The notes beneath the pieces were generated by a model. It saw only the letters and a program-made list of their open reading frames with translations. It made no database searches and had not been told where the DNA came from. The position numbers were made by a program, and so were the translations under genes. This document shows, piece by piece, positions 1-8,549 of a stretch of 64,000 bases of DNA. Positions within the stretch are counted from its first letter, which is position 1. Each line of letters opens with the position of its first letter. This stretch comes from Vogesella aquatica (lineage in GTDB: Bacteria > Pseudomonadota > Gammaproteobacteria > Burkholderiales > Chromobacteriaceae): positions 1-64,000 of the forward strand of contig NZ_JAQQLF010000015.1 of NCBI RefSeq assembly GCF_028548455.1. The letters are read 5' to 3'.

Positions 1-464
1 ATCACCTTGATATCGTGCTCGGCCAGCCACGGGCCAAACCAGCCGTGGCTGCTGAATACCAGCACGTAGATCAGGCCGGCCACCACCGGCGATACCGAGA
101 ACGGCAGGTCGATCAGCGTAATCAGCAGCTGCTTGCCGCGAAAGTCAAAGCGGGTAATGGCCCAGGCTGCGGCCACGCCGAACACCAGGTTCAGCGGCAC
201 CGAAATCACGGCGGCCAACAGCGTGAGCTTTACCGCCGACAGCGCGTCCGGCTCCACCAGTGCGGTGAGGTAAGTCTCCCAGCCCTTGGCCAGCGCCTCG
301 ACAAACACCACCACCAGCGGCAGCAGCAGAAAGATGGCAAAGAAACCCAGCGCCACGGTAAGAATGGCAGCCTTCACCCACGGCGCCTCGCGTGTGGCCT
401 GGCGGCTTTCCAGCAGGCCCGCCTTGTCGTGCTGCAGGGTCAATGAGGATACGGCACCGGCCAT
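1..464 (-). CDS. cysW: Sulfate/thiosulfate ABC transporter permease CysW (partial)
   Basis: The gene runs off the left edge, so only about the first 154 residues are present. It is one of two inner-membrane permeases of the sulfate/thiosulfate importer, pairing with CysT and energised by CysA, which should lie to the left. After a cytoplasmic leader the translation shows a first membrane helix (about residues 32-54, [16 protein letters not shown]), then FDFRGK and [17 protein letters not shown], all typical of CysW. The start ATG (462-464) overlaps the cysT stop as TAATG, indicating translational coupling. A GTTGGCCGC word lies inside the gene. Confidence 0.93.
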   Translation of the reverse strand, partial: MAGAVSSLTLQHDKAGLLESRQATREAPWVKAAILTVALGFFAIFLLLPLVVVFVEALAKGWETYLTALVEPDALSAVKLTLLAAVISVPLNLVFGVAAAWAITRFDFRGKQLLITLIDLPFSVSPVVAGLIYVLVFSSHGWFGPWLAEHDIKV

Positions 465-1303
465 TACGCACTCCTTCCGTTACGGCGTGCCTGCCACGCC
501 TGCAAACCGTTGATCGCCAGCAGCAGCAGGAACGACGCCACCAGCATCACGCTGGCAATGGCCGTGGCGCCGGCGTAGTCGTACTGCTCCAGCTTGCTGA
601 TGATCATCAGCGGGGTGATCTCCGACACCATCGGGATATTGCCGGCGATAAAGATCACCGAACCGTACTCGCCCACGGCGCGGGCAAAGGCCAGCGCAAA
701 GCCGGTCATCAGCGCCGGCTGCAGCACCGGCAGAATCACGTGGCGGAAGGTCTGCCAGCGGTGCGCGCCCAGGCTGGTAGCGGCTTCTTCCAGCTCGGTT
801 TCCATGTCTTCCAGCACCGGCTGCACCGTGCGCACCACAAACGGCAGGCCGATAAACACCAGCGCCACCAGCACGCCCAGCGGGCCAAACGCCACCTTGA
901 TGCCCAGCGGCTCCAGGTACTGCCCCAGCCAGCCGTTACCGGCGTACAGCGCCGTCAGCGCAATGCCGGCCACCGCGGTAGGCAGCGCAAATGGCAAATC
1001 CACCAGCGCGTCCACCAGCTTCTTGCCGGGAAAGCGGTAGCGCACCAGTGCCCACGCCAGCAGCAGGCCGAACACGGTATTGATGGCGGCGGCCAACAGC
1101 GCCATGCCAAAACTCAGGCGGTACGACGCCAGCACGCGCGGCGCGGTCACCGCGTGCCAGAACGCCTCCAGCGGCAGCTCGCTGGCGTGGATGAAGACGG
1201 CGGACAGCGGAATCAGCACGATCAGCGACAGATAAGACAGCGTGTAACCCAGCGACAAACCGAAGCCGGGCAGCACGCGCGGCAGCGTAGCGGCACGGCT
1301 CAT
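464..1303 (-). CDS. cysT: Sulfate/thiosulfate ABC transporter permease CysT (CysU)
   Basis: A 279-residue inner-membrane permease that pairs with CysW to move sulfate or thiosulfate delivered by the periplasmic binding protein. Visible features are several hydrophobic helices, the segment [20 protein letters not shown], and the cytoplasmic loop [21 protein letters not shown], which is the EAA loop that docks on the CysA ATPase. The start at 1303 is chosen because AAGGAGA lies 7 bases upstream; an in-frame ATG at 1339 has a weaker site. It is separated from the upstream small gene by about 170 bases holding a possible operator. Confidence 0.95.
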   Translation of the reverse strand: MSRAATLPRVLPGFGLSLGYTLSYLSLIVLIPLSAVFIHASELPLEAFWHAVTAPRVLASYRLSFGMALLAAAINTVFGLLLAWALVRYRFPGKKLVDALVDLPFALPTAVAGIALTALYAGNGWLGQYLEPLGIKVAFGPLGVLVALVFIGLPFVVRTVQPVLEDMETELEEAATSLGAHRWQTFRHVILPVLQPALMTGFALAFARAVGEYGSVIFIAGNIPMVSEITPLMIISKLEQYDYAGATAIASVMLVASFLLLLAINGLQAWQARRNGRSA

Positions 1304-1380
1304 GCGGCGTCTCCTTGCGTAAGGTGGTTCATGAGGCATCCTGTGGGCAATATAACTGCCAACAGGATATTGACCGCGCT

Positions 1381-1423
1381 GTTATTCCAGAAATAAGGAT
1401 TTCTTCGTTACTTATTCAATAAC
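1381..1423 (-). promoter_or_regulatory. Candidate CysB-type operator/promoter upstream of cysT
   Basis: An AT-rich patch in a G+C-rich region about 80 bases upstream of cysT. GTTATT (1381-1386) and AATAAC (1418-1423) form an inverted pair around ATAA/TTAT elements. LysR-type CysB sites in enterobacteria are AT-rich with such half-sites, so a secondary promoter for cysT-cysW under sulfur control is possible. The assignment rests only on composition and position. Confidence 0.35.
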
Positions 1424-1475
1424 CAGAAAAGGTGGTTCGGTGCTGTTGATATAAGCAAAAGTATGGGGTACCGGC

Positions 1476-1967
1476 TTAGCACTCGCCGGCCAGCGGCTGT
1501 GCCGCCAGCACCGCCAGGGCGGCCAACAAAGGGGACAGCTCGGCCAAGGCCTCCTGGCCTTGCAGCAAATGCAGGCGCGCCTGCCACGCTGCCGCCAGCG
1601 AGGCTGCTTCTGTGAGGCGGGGATAACGGGCGTCGGGGCGATGGCAAACCACCAGGGCAGGAAAGGCCAATGCCCGCTCGTGGCGGGCGTCGCCATCGGG
1701 GGAAAGCAGTAAGGCAGCACGGCAACGCGGGTCAGCGCGCACCGCCTGCAGGGCCGGCAGGCAATCACTGCCGTGCGCCAGCAGGATAAAGGGGGGCGTG
1801 CTGCCGGGTGGCAGAGCCAGCGGCAGGGATGGCGGCGGCGTACCCTGCCCTGCTACCGCCAGTGCACCATCCAGCAAAACACCCTGCCGGCGCGCCAGCG
1901 CCAGCAGGGTGTTGCCATCGGACTGGCGGCTGTCAGCCAGCACCAGCAAGGGCAAGGATGAGGGCAT
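1476..1967 (-). CDS. Small protein of uncertain function, possibly a degenerate alpha/beta-hydrolase, in the sulfate operon
   Basis: 163 residues with no signal peptide or membrane helix. I do not recognise the protein confidently. The arrangement of a central ILLAHGSDCLPALQ and a late ALVVCHRPDARYP followed by AASLAAAWQARLHLL recalls the RBBP9/YdeN serine-hydrolase fold. However, the nucleophile elbow G-x-S-x-G is not intact (HGSDC), so catalysis is doubtful. The start ATG overlaps the sbp stop as TAATG, so it is translated with the sulfate-binding protein. This placement between sbp and cysT is unusual. Alternatives are an accessory or regulatory protein for sulfur uptake, or a hitch-hiker. 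Confidence 0.6.
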   Translation of the reverse strand: MPSSLPLLVLADSRQSDGNTLLALARRQGVLLDGALAVAGQGTPPPSLPLALPPGSTPPFILLAHGSDCLPALQAVRADPRCRAALLLSPDGDARHERALAFPALVVCHRPDARYPRLTEAASLAAAWQARLHLLQGQEALAELSPLLAALAVLAAQPLAGEC

Positions 1968-2968
1968 TAGCGCACCTGGATCTGGTCGAACACGCCGCCA
2001 TCGTCAAAGTGGGTTTTCTGGGCTTTAGTCCAGCCGCCGAATACCTGGTCGATAGTGAACAGTTTGACCTTGGTGAACTTGTCGGCGTACTTGGCGGCCA
2101 CCTTGGCGTCACGCGGGCGGTAGTAGTTGGCCGCAGCGATTTCCTGGCCTTCCGGGCTGTACAGGTACTGCAGGTAGGCCTCGGCTACTTTACGGGTGCC
2201 ACGCTTGTCCGCCACTTTGTCCACCACGCTGACTGGCGGCTCGGCCAGGATCGACAGCGACGGGGTAACGATGTCGAACTTGTCAGGGCCTAGCTCTTTG
2301 GTGGCCAGGTAGGCTTCGTTTTCCCACGCCAGCAGCACGTCACCGATGCCGCGCTGGGTAAAGCTCACCAGCGAGCCGCGGGCGCCGGAGTCCAGCACCT
2401 TCACGTTCTGGAATACCTTCTTCACAAAGTCCTTGGCCTTGGCATCATTGCCGCCCGGCTGTTTCAGCGCGTAGCCCCAGGCCGCCAGGTAGTTCCAGCG
2501 CGCACCGCCGGAGGTTTTCGGGTTCGGGGTGACCACTTCCACACCCGGCTTGATCAGGTCGTTCCAGTCCTTGATGGCCTTGGGGTTGCCCTTGCGCACC
2601 AGGAACACGATGGTAGAGGTATACGGTGCCGAGTTGTTCGGCAGGCGCTTTTGCCAGGTCGGTGGAATGAGCTTGGCTTCGGTGTTCAACGCGTCCACGT
2701 CGTAGCCCAGCGCCAGCGTGACCACGTCGGCTTCCAGGCCGTCGATTACCGCGCGCGCCTGCTTGCCGGAGCCACCATGCGATTGCTTGATGGTGACGGT
2801 CTCGCCGGTCTTGGCTTTCCACTGTTTGGCAAAGGCGGCGTTGAAGTCCTGGTACAGCTCGCGCGTCGGGTCGTAGGACACGTTCAGCAGCGTAACGTCG
2901 GCCAGGGCGTGGCCGGCCAGGGCAAACAGCAGGGTAGTGGCAGTAGCAAGGCGGGTAAGGCGCGTCAT
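1967..2968 (-). CDS. sbp: Periplasmic sulfate-binding protein Sbp
   Basis: 333 residues. A signal peptide ([17 protein letters not shown]) ends near residue 23, followed by the mature start [16 protein letters not shown], characteristic of Sbp/Cys[33 protein letters not shown] and the later [18 protein letters not shown] lie at the places where the family contacts the sulfate oxyanion. It delivers sulfate to CysT-CysW. GGGGAAA precedes the ATG at a good distance. It is the first gene of the minus-strand sulfate group, with an upstream dyad at 3047-3075 likely belonging to its promoter. Confidence 0.95.
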   Translation of the reverse strand: MTRLTRLATATTLLFALAGHALADVTLLNVSYDPTRELYQDFNAAFAKQWKAKTGETVTIKQSHGGSGKQARAVIDGLEADVVTLALGYDVDALNTEAKLIPPTWQKRLPNNSAPYTSTIVFLVRKGNPKAIKDWNDLIKPGVEVVTPNPKTSGGARWNYLAAWGYALKQPGGNDAKAKDFVKKVFQNVKVLDSGARGSLVSFTQRGIGDVLLAWENEAYLATKELGPDKFDIVTPSLSILAEPPVSVVDKVADKRGTRKVAEAYLQYLYSPEGQEIAAANYYRPRDAKVAAKYADKFTKVKLFTIDQVFGGWTKAQKTHFDDGGVFDQIQVR

Positions 2969-3046
2969 GGTGTTTCCCCATCAGTGAGAGTGCGATGGGG
3001 GAAATCTAGCCAAGGTGGCGGCCGGCCAGAACCAAGAAAAACTGCT

Positions 3047-3075
3047 TTGCTTATCAGACATTCATCGATAAGCAA
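3047..3075 (-). promoter_or_regulatory. Inverted repeat upstream of sbp (candidate operator)
   Basis: TTGCTTATC (3047-3055) and GATAAGCAA (3067-3075) are a perfect 9-base inverted repeat with an 11-base spacer, lying 79 bases upstream of the sbp start in an otherwise AT-rich stretch. A LysR-type regulator of sulfur genes (CysB or Cbl) is the natural candidate, but this is inferred from position and symmetry only. Confidence 0.5.
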
Positions 3076-3091
3076 TGCAGCTTGCGGCCAA

Positions 3092-3559
3092 CTAGCGCAC
3101 CAGCAAGGCCGGCAAGGCGCCCACATCGGCCAGGTAATGCAGCGCCGCCACCTTGTCGCCATTCAGTGCCAGCACGGTGAGCTTGCCGGTTTCTCTGGGC
3201 AATATGGCCACGTTAGCCGCATCGCGCGCCAGCCATACCGCAAACGGCAGCTCGCGCATGGCCGGCACGGCAAACAGCCGCGACACCAGCGCCGGCATGC
3301 GGCTGATGTCAGCCACGTACACCACGCCAGCGCGCTGTGCTGCCGGCAGTGCGGCCAACACCGGGTGCAGCGCGTCGCTGATGGCGCGGTCGTGGCTGAA
3401 CAGTAGCCAGCGCGTGTCGGCCGTCAGCGTGTGGGTTTTATCGAACTGGTCGGCCAAGGCCAGCGGCGGCATGGTGTCGCCCACCGCAAGCTTGGCCGCC
3501 ATGGCAGCCGGGTTCAGCAACAGGCACAGCGACAACAGGGCGAACAGACGGCGCAGCAT
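3092..3559 (-). CDS. Predicted periplasmic thioredoxin-fold protein, no CxxC
   Basis: 155 residues. An N-terminal signal peptide (MLRRLFALLSLCLLLNPAAMA) is followed by KLAVGDTMPPLALADQFDKTHTL, the usual opening of thioredoxin/peroxiredoxin-like domains. The position where CxxC would occur reads TRWLLFSHDRAIS, so a thiol-disulfide role is unlikely. It resembles YtfJ-like periplasmic proteins of unknown function. It lies 31 bases after ybgE and could be the last gene of the cyd group, though a dyad in the gap leaves room for separate control. Confidence in the function is low; that it is coding is likely. Confidence 0.7.
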   Translation of the reverse strand: MLRRLFALLSLCLLLNPAAMAAKLAVGDTMPPLALADQFDKTHTLTADTRWLLFSHDRAISDALHPVLAALPAAQRAGVVYVADISRMPALVSRLFAVPAMRELPFAVWLARDAANVAILPRETGKLTVLALNGDKVAALHYLADVGALPALLVR

Positions 3560-3573
3560 GGCAAGGGCTTTAA

Positions 3574-3592
3574 GATGAGAACAGATCTCATC
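3574..3592 (-). promoter_or_regulatory. Dyad in the gap between ybgE and the thioredoxin-fold gene
   Basis: GATGAGA (3574-3580) and TCTCATC (3586-3592) are 7-base inverted arms with a 5-base spacer. They sit immediately upstream of the gene starting at 3559 and next to a TATGAT that could serve as a -10 element on the minus strand. No recognised operator matches. Confidence 0.3.
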
Positions 3593-3872
3593 ATATCGCC
3601 AAACCGTGCAAGCTAGCCAGACGCCACAACGCCGCCAGCAGCGCCAGCCACATGGCCGGCGCGCTGAACAGGGCGCGCGGCAGCCAGTGGCGCGGGGCAA
3701 AGCCCACGCCGCGTACCAGCGCCGCCGACATCGCCCACATCAGCAGCGTGGCCGCCGGGTGGTCGGCCAGCCCTGCCGGGGTAGCCAGCCACTGCGGCTG
3801 CACGCTTACCCCCAGCATCAGCCCCACCCCCAGCAGCAAGGCTAGCGGGCGGGTTTGCGCGGCCTCAGACAC
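3591..3872 (-). CDS. ybgE: Cyd operon protein YbgE-like
   Basis: 93 residues, largely hydrophobic with about three membrane helices (LALLLGVGLMLGVSV, ATLLMWAMSAALVRGVGF, APAMWLALLAALWRLASL). Size, topology and position directly after cydX match YbgE, an inner-membrane protein of unknown role encoded in many cydAB operons. The start is GTG at 3872, overlapping the end of cydX by 8 bases (GTGTCTGA), with GGAG-like bases upstream. The assignment rests on context and topology more than on sequence motifs. Confidence 0.7.
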   Translation of the reverse strand: MSEAAQTRPLALLLGVGLMLGVSVQPQWLATPAGLADHPAATLLMWAMSAALVRGVGFAPRHWLPRALFSAPAMWLALLAALWRLASLHGLAI

Positions 3873-3990
3873 CGCCCTGCTCCGGCGCGCCGCGCTGGGC
3901 GCGGTCTTGCTCGTACTCGCCCCACATCGCGTTCAACACCCCCAGCAGCACCGCAAAACCGATGCCCAGTACCCAGGCGAAATACCACAT
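3865..3990 (-). CDS. cydX: Cytochrome bd oxidase small subunit CydX
   Basis: 41 residues beginning MWYFAWVLGIGFAVLLGVLN, an almost diagnostic CydX/YbgT sequence: a single membrane helix followed by a short charged tail (WGEYEQDRAQR). CydX binds CydA and stabilises the heme b595/d site of cytochrome bd. The start at 3990 is fixed by AAAGGAAA about 5 bases upstream. The gene follows cydB by 55 bases. Confidence 0.92.
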   Translation of the reverse strand: MWYFAWVLGIGFAVLLGVLNAMWGEYEQDRAQRGAPEQGGV

Positions 3991-4045
3991 ATTGTTTCCT
4001 TTCAACGTACAGGTGGGCAGCCCGGCCAGCCGGCCGGGCGCTTGC

Positions 4046-5185
4046 TTAGTAAGTACTATGGCTGTTTTCACGCACATAGGCGGCGGTAACCTTGCCCGCC
4101 ATCACGGCATACGCCCAGCGGGTGTACAGCAGGATGATGGGCACGAACACCAGCGCCACCGCCAGCATCAGCCCCAGCGTCATGTGGCTGGAGGTGCTGT
4201 CCCACACCGTCAGGCTGGACGCCAGGTGGCTGGACGAGGGCATGATGAAGGGGAACAGCGAGATGCCGGCGGTACCGATGATGCCGGCAAGCCCCAGCGC
4301 GCTGGCCCAGAAGCCGGCAAAGCTGCGGCCAACCCTGGCCAGTAGCACGGCACCGATCAGCCCGGCGTAGCCCAGCAGCGGCAACAGCATGGCCAGCGGC
4401 CAGCGCTGGTAGTTGGCCAGCCAGGCGCCGGTTTCGCGTACCACGGTTTTGGCCAGCGGGTCGGGCAAGGCATTGCCATTTACGGCGGAGCTGATCACGT
4501 AGCCATCAATCCCCAGCGCCAGCCACACCCCCGCAGCGCTGAAGCCCAGCAGCGCCACCAGCACACTGATATTCAGCGCACGGGCGGCACGGGCCTGCAC
4601 GGCGTCTTCGGTGCGGTGCACCAGATAGATGGCACCGTGGGCGGTAATCATGGCGCTGGACACCACGCCGCACAGCAGCGCAAACGGGTTCAGCAGTGCC
4701 CAGAAGCTGCCTTCGTAGAATGACACCAGATGGCTGTCAAAATGGAAGGGCACGCCCAGGAACAGGTTGCCAAAGGCCACGCCAAAGATCAGCGGCGGCA
4801 CAAAGCCCCCGACAAACAGGCCCCAGTCCCAGGCGGTACGCCAGGTGGGGTTGTCGAGCTTGCTGCGGTAGTCAAAACCCACCGGGCGGAAGAACAGTGC
4901 CCACAGTACCGCCAGCATGGCCCAGTAAAAGCCGCTGAACGCGGTGGCGTATACGAATGGCCAGGCGGCAAAGATGGCACCGCCACCGGTGATGAACCAC
5001 ACCTGGTTGCCGTCCCAGTGCGGGCCGACGGTGTTGATCACCACGCGGCGTTCCACGTCGGTTTTACCGACAAAGGGCAGCAGCGTACCCACGCCCATAT
5101 CGTGGCCGTCCATGATGGCAAAGCCGACCAGCAGTACGCCTACCAGCCCCCACCAGATGATTTTCAGGGTTGCGTAATCCAGCAT
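4046..5185 (-). CDS. cydB: Cytochrome bd ubiquinol oxidase subunit II, CydB
   Basis: 379 residues, polytopic inner-membrane subunit of the quinol-oxidising cytochrome bd complex. The N-terminus MLDYATLKIIWWGLVGVLLVGFAIMDGHDMGVG and GPHWDGNQVWFITGGGAIFAAWP are hallmark CydB sequences. Length matches the E. coli protein (about 379). AAGGAGT precedes the start, 9 bases after the cydA stop. It forms the heterodimer with CydA and lies in the cydP-cydA-cydB-cydX-ybgE operon. Confidence 0.97.
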   Translation of the reverse strand: MLDYATLKIIWWGLVGVLLVGFAIMDGHDMGVGTLLPFVGKTDVERRVVINTVGPHWDGNQVWFITGGGAIFAAWPFVYATAFSGFYWAMLAVLWALFFRPVGFDYRSKLDNPTWRTAWDWGLFVGGFVPPLIFGVAFGNLFLGVPFHFDSHLVSFYEGSFWALLNPFALLCGVVSSAMITAHGAIYLVHRTEDAVQARAARALNISVLVALLGFSAAGVWLALGIDGYVISSAVNGNALPDPLAKTVVRETGAWLANYQRWPLAMLLPLLGYAGLIGAVLLARVGRSFAGFWASALGLAGIIGTAGISLFPFIMPSSSHLASSLTVWDSTSSHMTLGLMLAVALVFVPIILLYTRWAYAVMAGKVTAAYVRENSHSTY

Positions 5186-5194
5186 GATGACTCC

Positions 5195-6748
5195 TTAGTG
5201 AGCGGGGGCTTCGTTGGCGTAGCGGCCAGTACCCAGGCTGCCGGGGCCCTGGCGGGCAAAGCGCACCATCAGGTACATCTCGGCGCACAGCAGCACGGTA
5301 TAGAAACCGACAAAACCGGCCAGCGAGCCGTATAGCGACGCTTCGGACAAGGTGGACACAGACAGCCGCGTGGGCAGTACACCGTAGATGGTCCACGGCT
5401 GGCGGCCGTACTCGGCCACGAACCAGCCCACCTCGCAGGCCAGCCACGGCAGCGGCAGGCAGTAAAGTGCCAGCTTCAGCAGGCGGCGGTTGGCCGCAAA
5501 GCTGCCGCGTACCGAGCTCCACAACGCCCAGCCAAACAAGCCCAGCATGGCCACGCCCAGCGCCACCATGATGCGGAAGCTCCAGAACATCGGCGCTACT
5601 TTGGGGATGGTGTCGCGCGCGGCGGCGGCTATCATCGCTGGCGTGGCTTGCGCCACATCGTCGGTGTATTTCTTCAGCAGCAGGCCAAAGCCCAGGTCGG
5701 CCTGGTGCGCTTTCAGCTGCGCCTGTGCCGCGGTATCGCCACGGTTGATGCGCAGCGCGTCCAGCGCCACCACCGCCTGCTGGCCGGACACGATACGGGC
5801 ACGGTTGGCCGCCATGATCTCGTGGATACCGGGGATTTCCTTGCTCACCGAACGGGTGCCGATCAGGCCCATGACCCACGGCACTTCGATGGCCCAGTCG
5901 TTTTTCATTTCGGCTTCGTTGGGCCAGGCAATCACGTTGAACGCGGCCGGCGCCGGCTCGGTGTGCCACATCGCCTCCATGGCCGCCAGCTTGGTCTGTT
6001 GCGATTCGCCTACCGAATAGCCGGACTCGTCGCCCAGCACGATCACCGAGCACACGCTGGCAAAGCCGAACGCGGCGGCAATGCGGAAGCTCTTCTTGGC
6101 AAACTCCACGTCACGGCCACGCAGCAGGTACCAGCTGGAAATCGACAGCACGAACATGGCACCGGTAACGTAGCCGGCCGACACGGTGTGCACGAACTTG
6201 GCCTGCGCTACCGGGTTGAACAGCACCGCCCAGAAGTCGGTCATTTCCATGCGCATGGTGTGGTAGTTGAACTCGGCACCGATCGGGTTCTGCATCCAGC
6301 CGTTGGCGATGAGGATCCACAGCGCCGACAGGTTGGAGCCGACTGCCAGCAGCACCGTCACCAGCAAATGCTGCTTGCGCGACAGGCGATCCCAGCCAAA
6401 GAAGAACAGGCCGATCATGGTGGATTCCAGGAAGAAGGCCATCAGGCCCTCGATGGCCAGCGGGGCGCCGAAAATATCGCCCACGTAGTGCGAGTAGTAC
6501 GCCCAGTTGGTACCGAACTGGAATTCCATGGTGATGCCGGTGGTCACCCCCAGCGCAAAGTTGATGCCGAACAGCTTGCCCCAGAACTTGGTCATGTCCT
6601 GGTACACCTGCTTGCCGGTCATCACCCACACGGTTTCCATAATCACCAGCAACCACACCATACCCAGTGTGAGCGGCACAAACAGAAAGTGGTACATGGC
6701 TGTGGCGGCAAACTGTAGCCGCGACAGATCCACAACATTATCGATCAT
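5195..6748 (-). CDS. cydA: Cytochrome bd ubiquinol oxidase subunit I, CydA
   Basis: 517 residues, the heme-bearing subunit that oxidises quinol and reduces oxygen to water. Visible are [22 protein letters not shown] with the heme b595 ligand His, the [11 protein letters not shown] helix carrying the Met ligand of heme b558, and [14 protein letters not shown] after the Q-loop. The length suggests the long Q-loop class. The start MIDNVV at 6748 is chosen because AGGAGAAG lies just upstream; the longer reading frame has no such site. The first bases overlap the cydP stop. Confidence 0.97.
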   Translation of the reverse strand: MIDNVVDLSRLQFAATAMYHFLFVPLTLGMVWLLVIMETVWVMTGKQVYQDMTKFWGKLFGINFALGVTTGITMEFQFGTNWAYYSHYVGDIFGAPLAIEGLMAFFLESTMIGLFFFGWDRLSRKQHLLVTVLLAVGSNLSALWILIANGWMQNPIGAEFNYHTMRMEMTDFWAVLFNPVAQAKFVHTVSAGYVTGAMFVLSISSWYLLRGRDVEFAKKSFRIAAAFGFASVCSVIVLGDESGYSVGESQQTKLAAMEAMWHTEPAPAAFNVIAWPNEAEMKNDWAIEVPWVMGLIGTRSVSKEIPGIHEIMAANRARIVSGQQAVVALDALRINRGDTAAQAQLKAHQADLGFGLLLKKYTDDVAQATPAMIAAAARDTIPKVAPMFWSFRIMVALGVAMLGLFGWALWSSVRGSFAANRRLLKLALYCLPLPWLACEVGWFVAEYGRQPWTIYGVLPTRLSVSTLSEASLYGSLAGFVGFYTVLLCAEMYLMVRFARQGPGSLGTGRYANEAPAH

Positions 6749-6929
6749 GTTCTTCTCCTGATTGACGGGCGGCAGCCGCCGGCGCGGCCATGGCATTGGC
6801 CATGGCTTGCGTGTCTACCTGAACCCGCTGCGGGGCGATGAAGGCGTGCCACAGTGCGTACAGCACCGCCAGTTTCAACACCACCACCCATAACAATTCA
6901 CGGCGTAAGCGTCGGTCTTCCGGTAACAC
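6738..6929 (-). CDS. cydP: Cytochrome bd-associated small membrane protein, CydP-like
   Basis: 63 residues: a basic N-terminus ([11 protein letters not shown]), one membrane helix ([20 protein letters not shown]) and a short periplasmic tail. This topology matches small CydP-type proteins found upstream of cydA in Neisseriales and other betaproteobacteria. The GTG start at 6929 is preferred because GGGAGG lies 8 bases upstream. The stop TAA falls 8 bases inside cydA, so the two are translationally coupled. It is the first gene after the sigma-54 promoter at 7047-7062. The family name is assigned from memory of size and context. Confidence 0.65.
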   Translation of the reverse strand: MLPEDRRLRRELLWVVVLKLAVLYALWHAFIAPQRVQVDTQAMANAMAAPAAAARQSGEEHDR

Positions 6930-7046
6930 GATGCCGCCCTCCCTGAGCAAAAGCCACCGGCAAACCATGCCGGCAACAGGGTTAAAGTGTGCGCATGCGG
7001 CCAACATCACGGAATGTGACACGTTGCCGCAGCCTGCTACCCCAAG

Positions 7047-7062
7047 TGCAAGTGCCGTGCCA
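7047..7062 (-). promoter_or_regulatory. Sigma-54 (-24/-12) promoter of the cyd operon
   Basis: On the minus strand this reads TGGCACGGCACTTGCA, a full match to the RpoN consensus TGGCACG-N4-TTGCW. Transcription would begin near 7036, about 107 bases before the cydP start. The divergent gene encodes an RpoN activator, and a dyad at 7126-7141 sits at a typical upstream activator-site distance. Confidence 0.85.
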
Positions 7063-7125
7063 TGCCCAAAGCGGGCAAACGCTGCCATCAATGCGCTTTT
7101 GGCGGCATAATCAGCCCATACCGTC

Positions 7126-7141
7126 ATGTCAGGACTGACAT
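7126..7141. promoter_or_regulatory. Candidate upstream activator site for the cyd operon regulator
   Basis: ATGTCAG-GA-CTGACAT, a 7-base inverted repeat. It lies about 90-105 bases upstream of the inferred cyd start site and immediately before the start codon of the sigma-54 activator. It could therefore serve both cyd activation and autoregulation. A further TGTCAC follows at 7145-7150. Confidence 0.6.
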
Positions 7142-7143
7142 AA

Positions 7144-8481
7144 ATGTCACCCATTCAGCCGCAATCCACCCTGGCCACCATCGCCGCCATGCTGGACGCC
7201 GTACCCGACCCGCGCATCGTCATCACCCCCGACTACCACATCCGCCACGCTAACCCGGCCTACCGTGCAGCCTATGGTGACGACGCGGTTGGCCGCACCT
7301 GCTTTGCGGTATCGCACGGCTACGCCCGCCCCTGCGACGAGGAGGGCGAAAGCTGCCCGCTGAAAGCCACACTGGCAAGCGGCCAGCCCGAGCGCGTGCT
7401 GCACATCCACCGCAGCCGCCACGGCGACGAACACGTAGACGTGGAGCTGTCACCCATGTCAGACGTCAGCGGCTACCCGCTATTGTTTGTGGAGAAGATG
7501 AAACCGCTGGCGCTGGCCAGCAGCCAGGCGGTGCCGGACCGCATGGTGGGCCGCAGTGCGGCGTTTCGCCGCATGCTGCTGCTGGCGCAACGGGCGGCGC
7601 CGTCGGGGGTGGCGGTGCTGCTGCAAGGGGAGTCGGGTACCGGCAAGGAAGGCCTGGCGCGCGCCATCCACGATGGCGGCGGCGCAGCGCGGCCGTTTGT
7701 GGCGGTAGACTGCGCCAGCCTCACCGAAACGCTGCTGGAGAGCGAGCTATTCGGCTACGAAAAAGGCGCCTTTACCGGCGCCACGCAGCGCAAGCAGGGC
7801 CTGGTGGAAGCGGCCAACGGCGGCACGCTGTTCCTGGACGAAATCGGCGACCTGCCGCCCAGCCAGCAGGTAAAGTTGCTGCGGCTGCTGGAAAGCGGCA
7901 CCTTCCGCCGCGTGGGCGGCATCAGCAGCATTCCGGCGCGTTTCCGGGTGATTGCCGCCACCCACCGCGACCTGGCGCAGATGGTGCGCGACGGCAGCTT
8001 CCGCGCCGACCTGTACTACCGGCTGGCGGTGTTTCCGCTACGGCTGCCGCCGCTGCGCGAACGGCAGGAGGACATCCCGCTGCTGGCCGAGGCGCTGCTG
8101 GCGCGGGTAGCGCCGGGGCGTGCGCTGGCGCTGTCGGCCGATGCGCTGGCATGGCTACTGCAGCACCCCTTCCCCGGCAATATCCGCGAGCTGCGCAATA
8201 TGCTGGAACGCGCCAGCCTGCTGTGCGACGGCAGCCACATCCAGCCGGAACACCTGTGGCTGGATGCGCTGGCGCAGCCTGCGGCCAACCCTGACGGCCA
8301 CTTTCACAGCCCCTTGCTGCCGCTGGCAGGGCTGGAGCAACGCTATCTGGCGTGGGCGCTGGCCAGCCACCCGGGCGACCGTGCCAGCCTGGCGGCAGCC
8401 CTGGGCATGACCGAACGCACGCTGTACCGCAAGCTGGCGGCGCTGCAAGCTGCCGCTGGCACGGTAGATGCTACGCAATAA
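7144..8481 (+). CDS. Sigma-54-dependent activator with N-terminal PAS domain, probable cyd operon regulator
   Basis: 445 residues. Residues about 10-115 form a PAS-like domain ([25 protein letters not shown]) with a striking cluster Cys53, His58, Cys64, Cys71 that could bind a metal, Fe-S centre or heme. An AAA+ domain follows with Walker A GESGTGKE, the sigma-54 contact loop GAFTGA, Walker [14 protein letters not shown] and an arginine-finger region. A Fis-type helix-turn-helix closes the protein ([20 protein letters not shown]). It is divergent from the cyd operon, whose promoter is of the -24/-12 type, so a role in switching cytochrome bd on in response to redox, NO, cyanide or oxygen is inferred. 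No receiver domain is present. Confidence 0.92.
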   Translation: MSPIQPQSTLATIAAMLDAVPDPRIVITPDYHIRHANPAYRAAYGDDAVGRTCFAVSHGYARPCDEEGESCPLKATLASGQPERVLHIHRSRHGDEHVDVELSPMSDVSGYPLLFVEKMKPLALASSQAVPDRMVGRSAAFRRMLLLAQRAAPSGVAVLLQGESGTGKEGLARAIHDGGGAARPFVAVDCASLTETLLESELFGYEKGAFTGATQRKQGLVEAANGGTLFLDEIGDLPPSQQVKLLRLLESGTFRRVGGISSIPARFRVIAATHRDLAQMVRDGSFRADLYYRLAVFPLRLPPLRERQEDIPLLAEALLARVAPGRALALSADALAWLLQHPFPGNIRELRNMLERASLLCDGSHIQPEHLWLDALAQPAANPDGHFHSPLLPLAGLEQRYLAWALASHPGDRASLAAALGMTERTLYRKLAALQAAAGTVDATQ

Positions 8482-8505
8482 GGGCACGCCTCCAAGTTTG
8501 CGTTT

Positions 8506-8526
8506 GCCCGCCTGTGTCAGGCGGGC
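8506..8526. terminator. Rho-independent terminator between the regulator and eptA
   Basis: GCCCGCCT (8506-8513) and AGGCGGGC (8519-8526) with a 5-base loop, followed on the plus strand by ATTTTTTA. It ends the sigma-54 activator gene and lies just beyond the convergent eptA stop. Confidence 0.9.
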
Positions 8527-8549
8527 ATTTTTTATGCGCGCCGGCGCGC

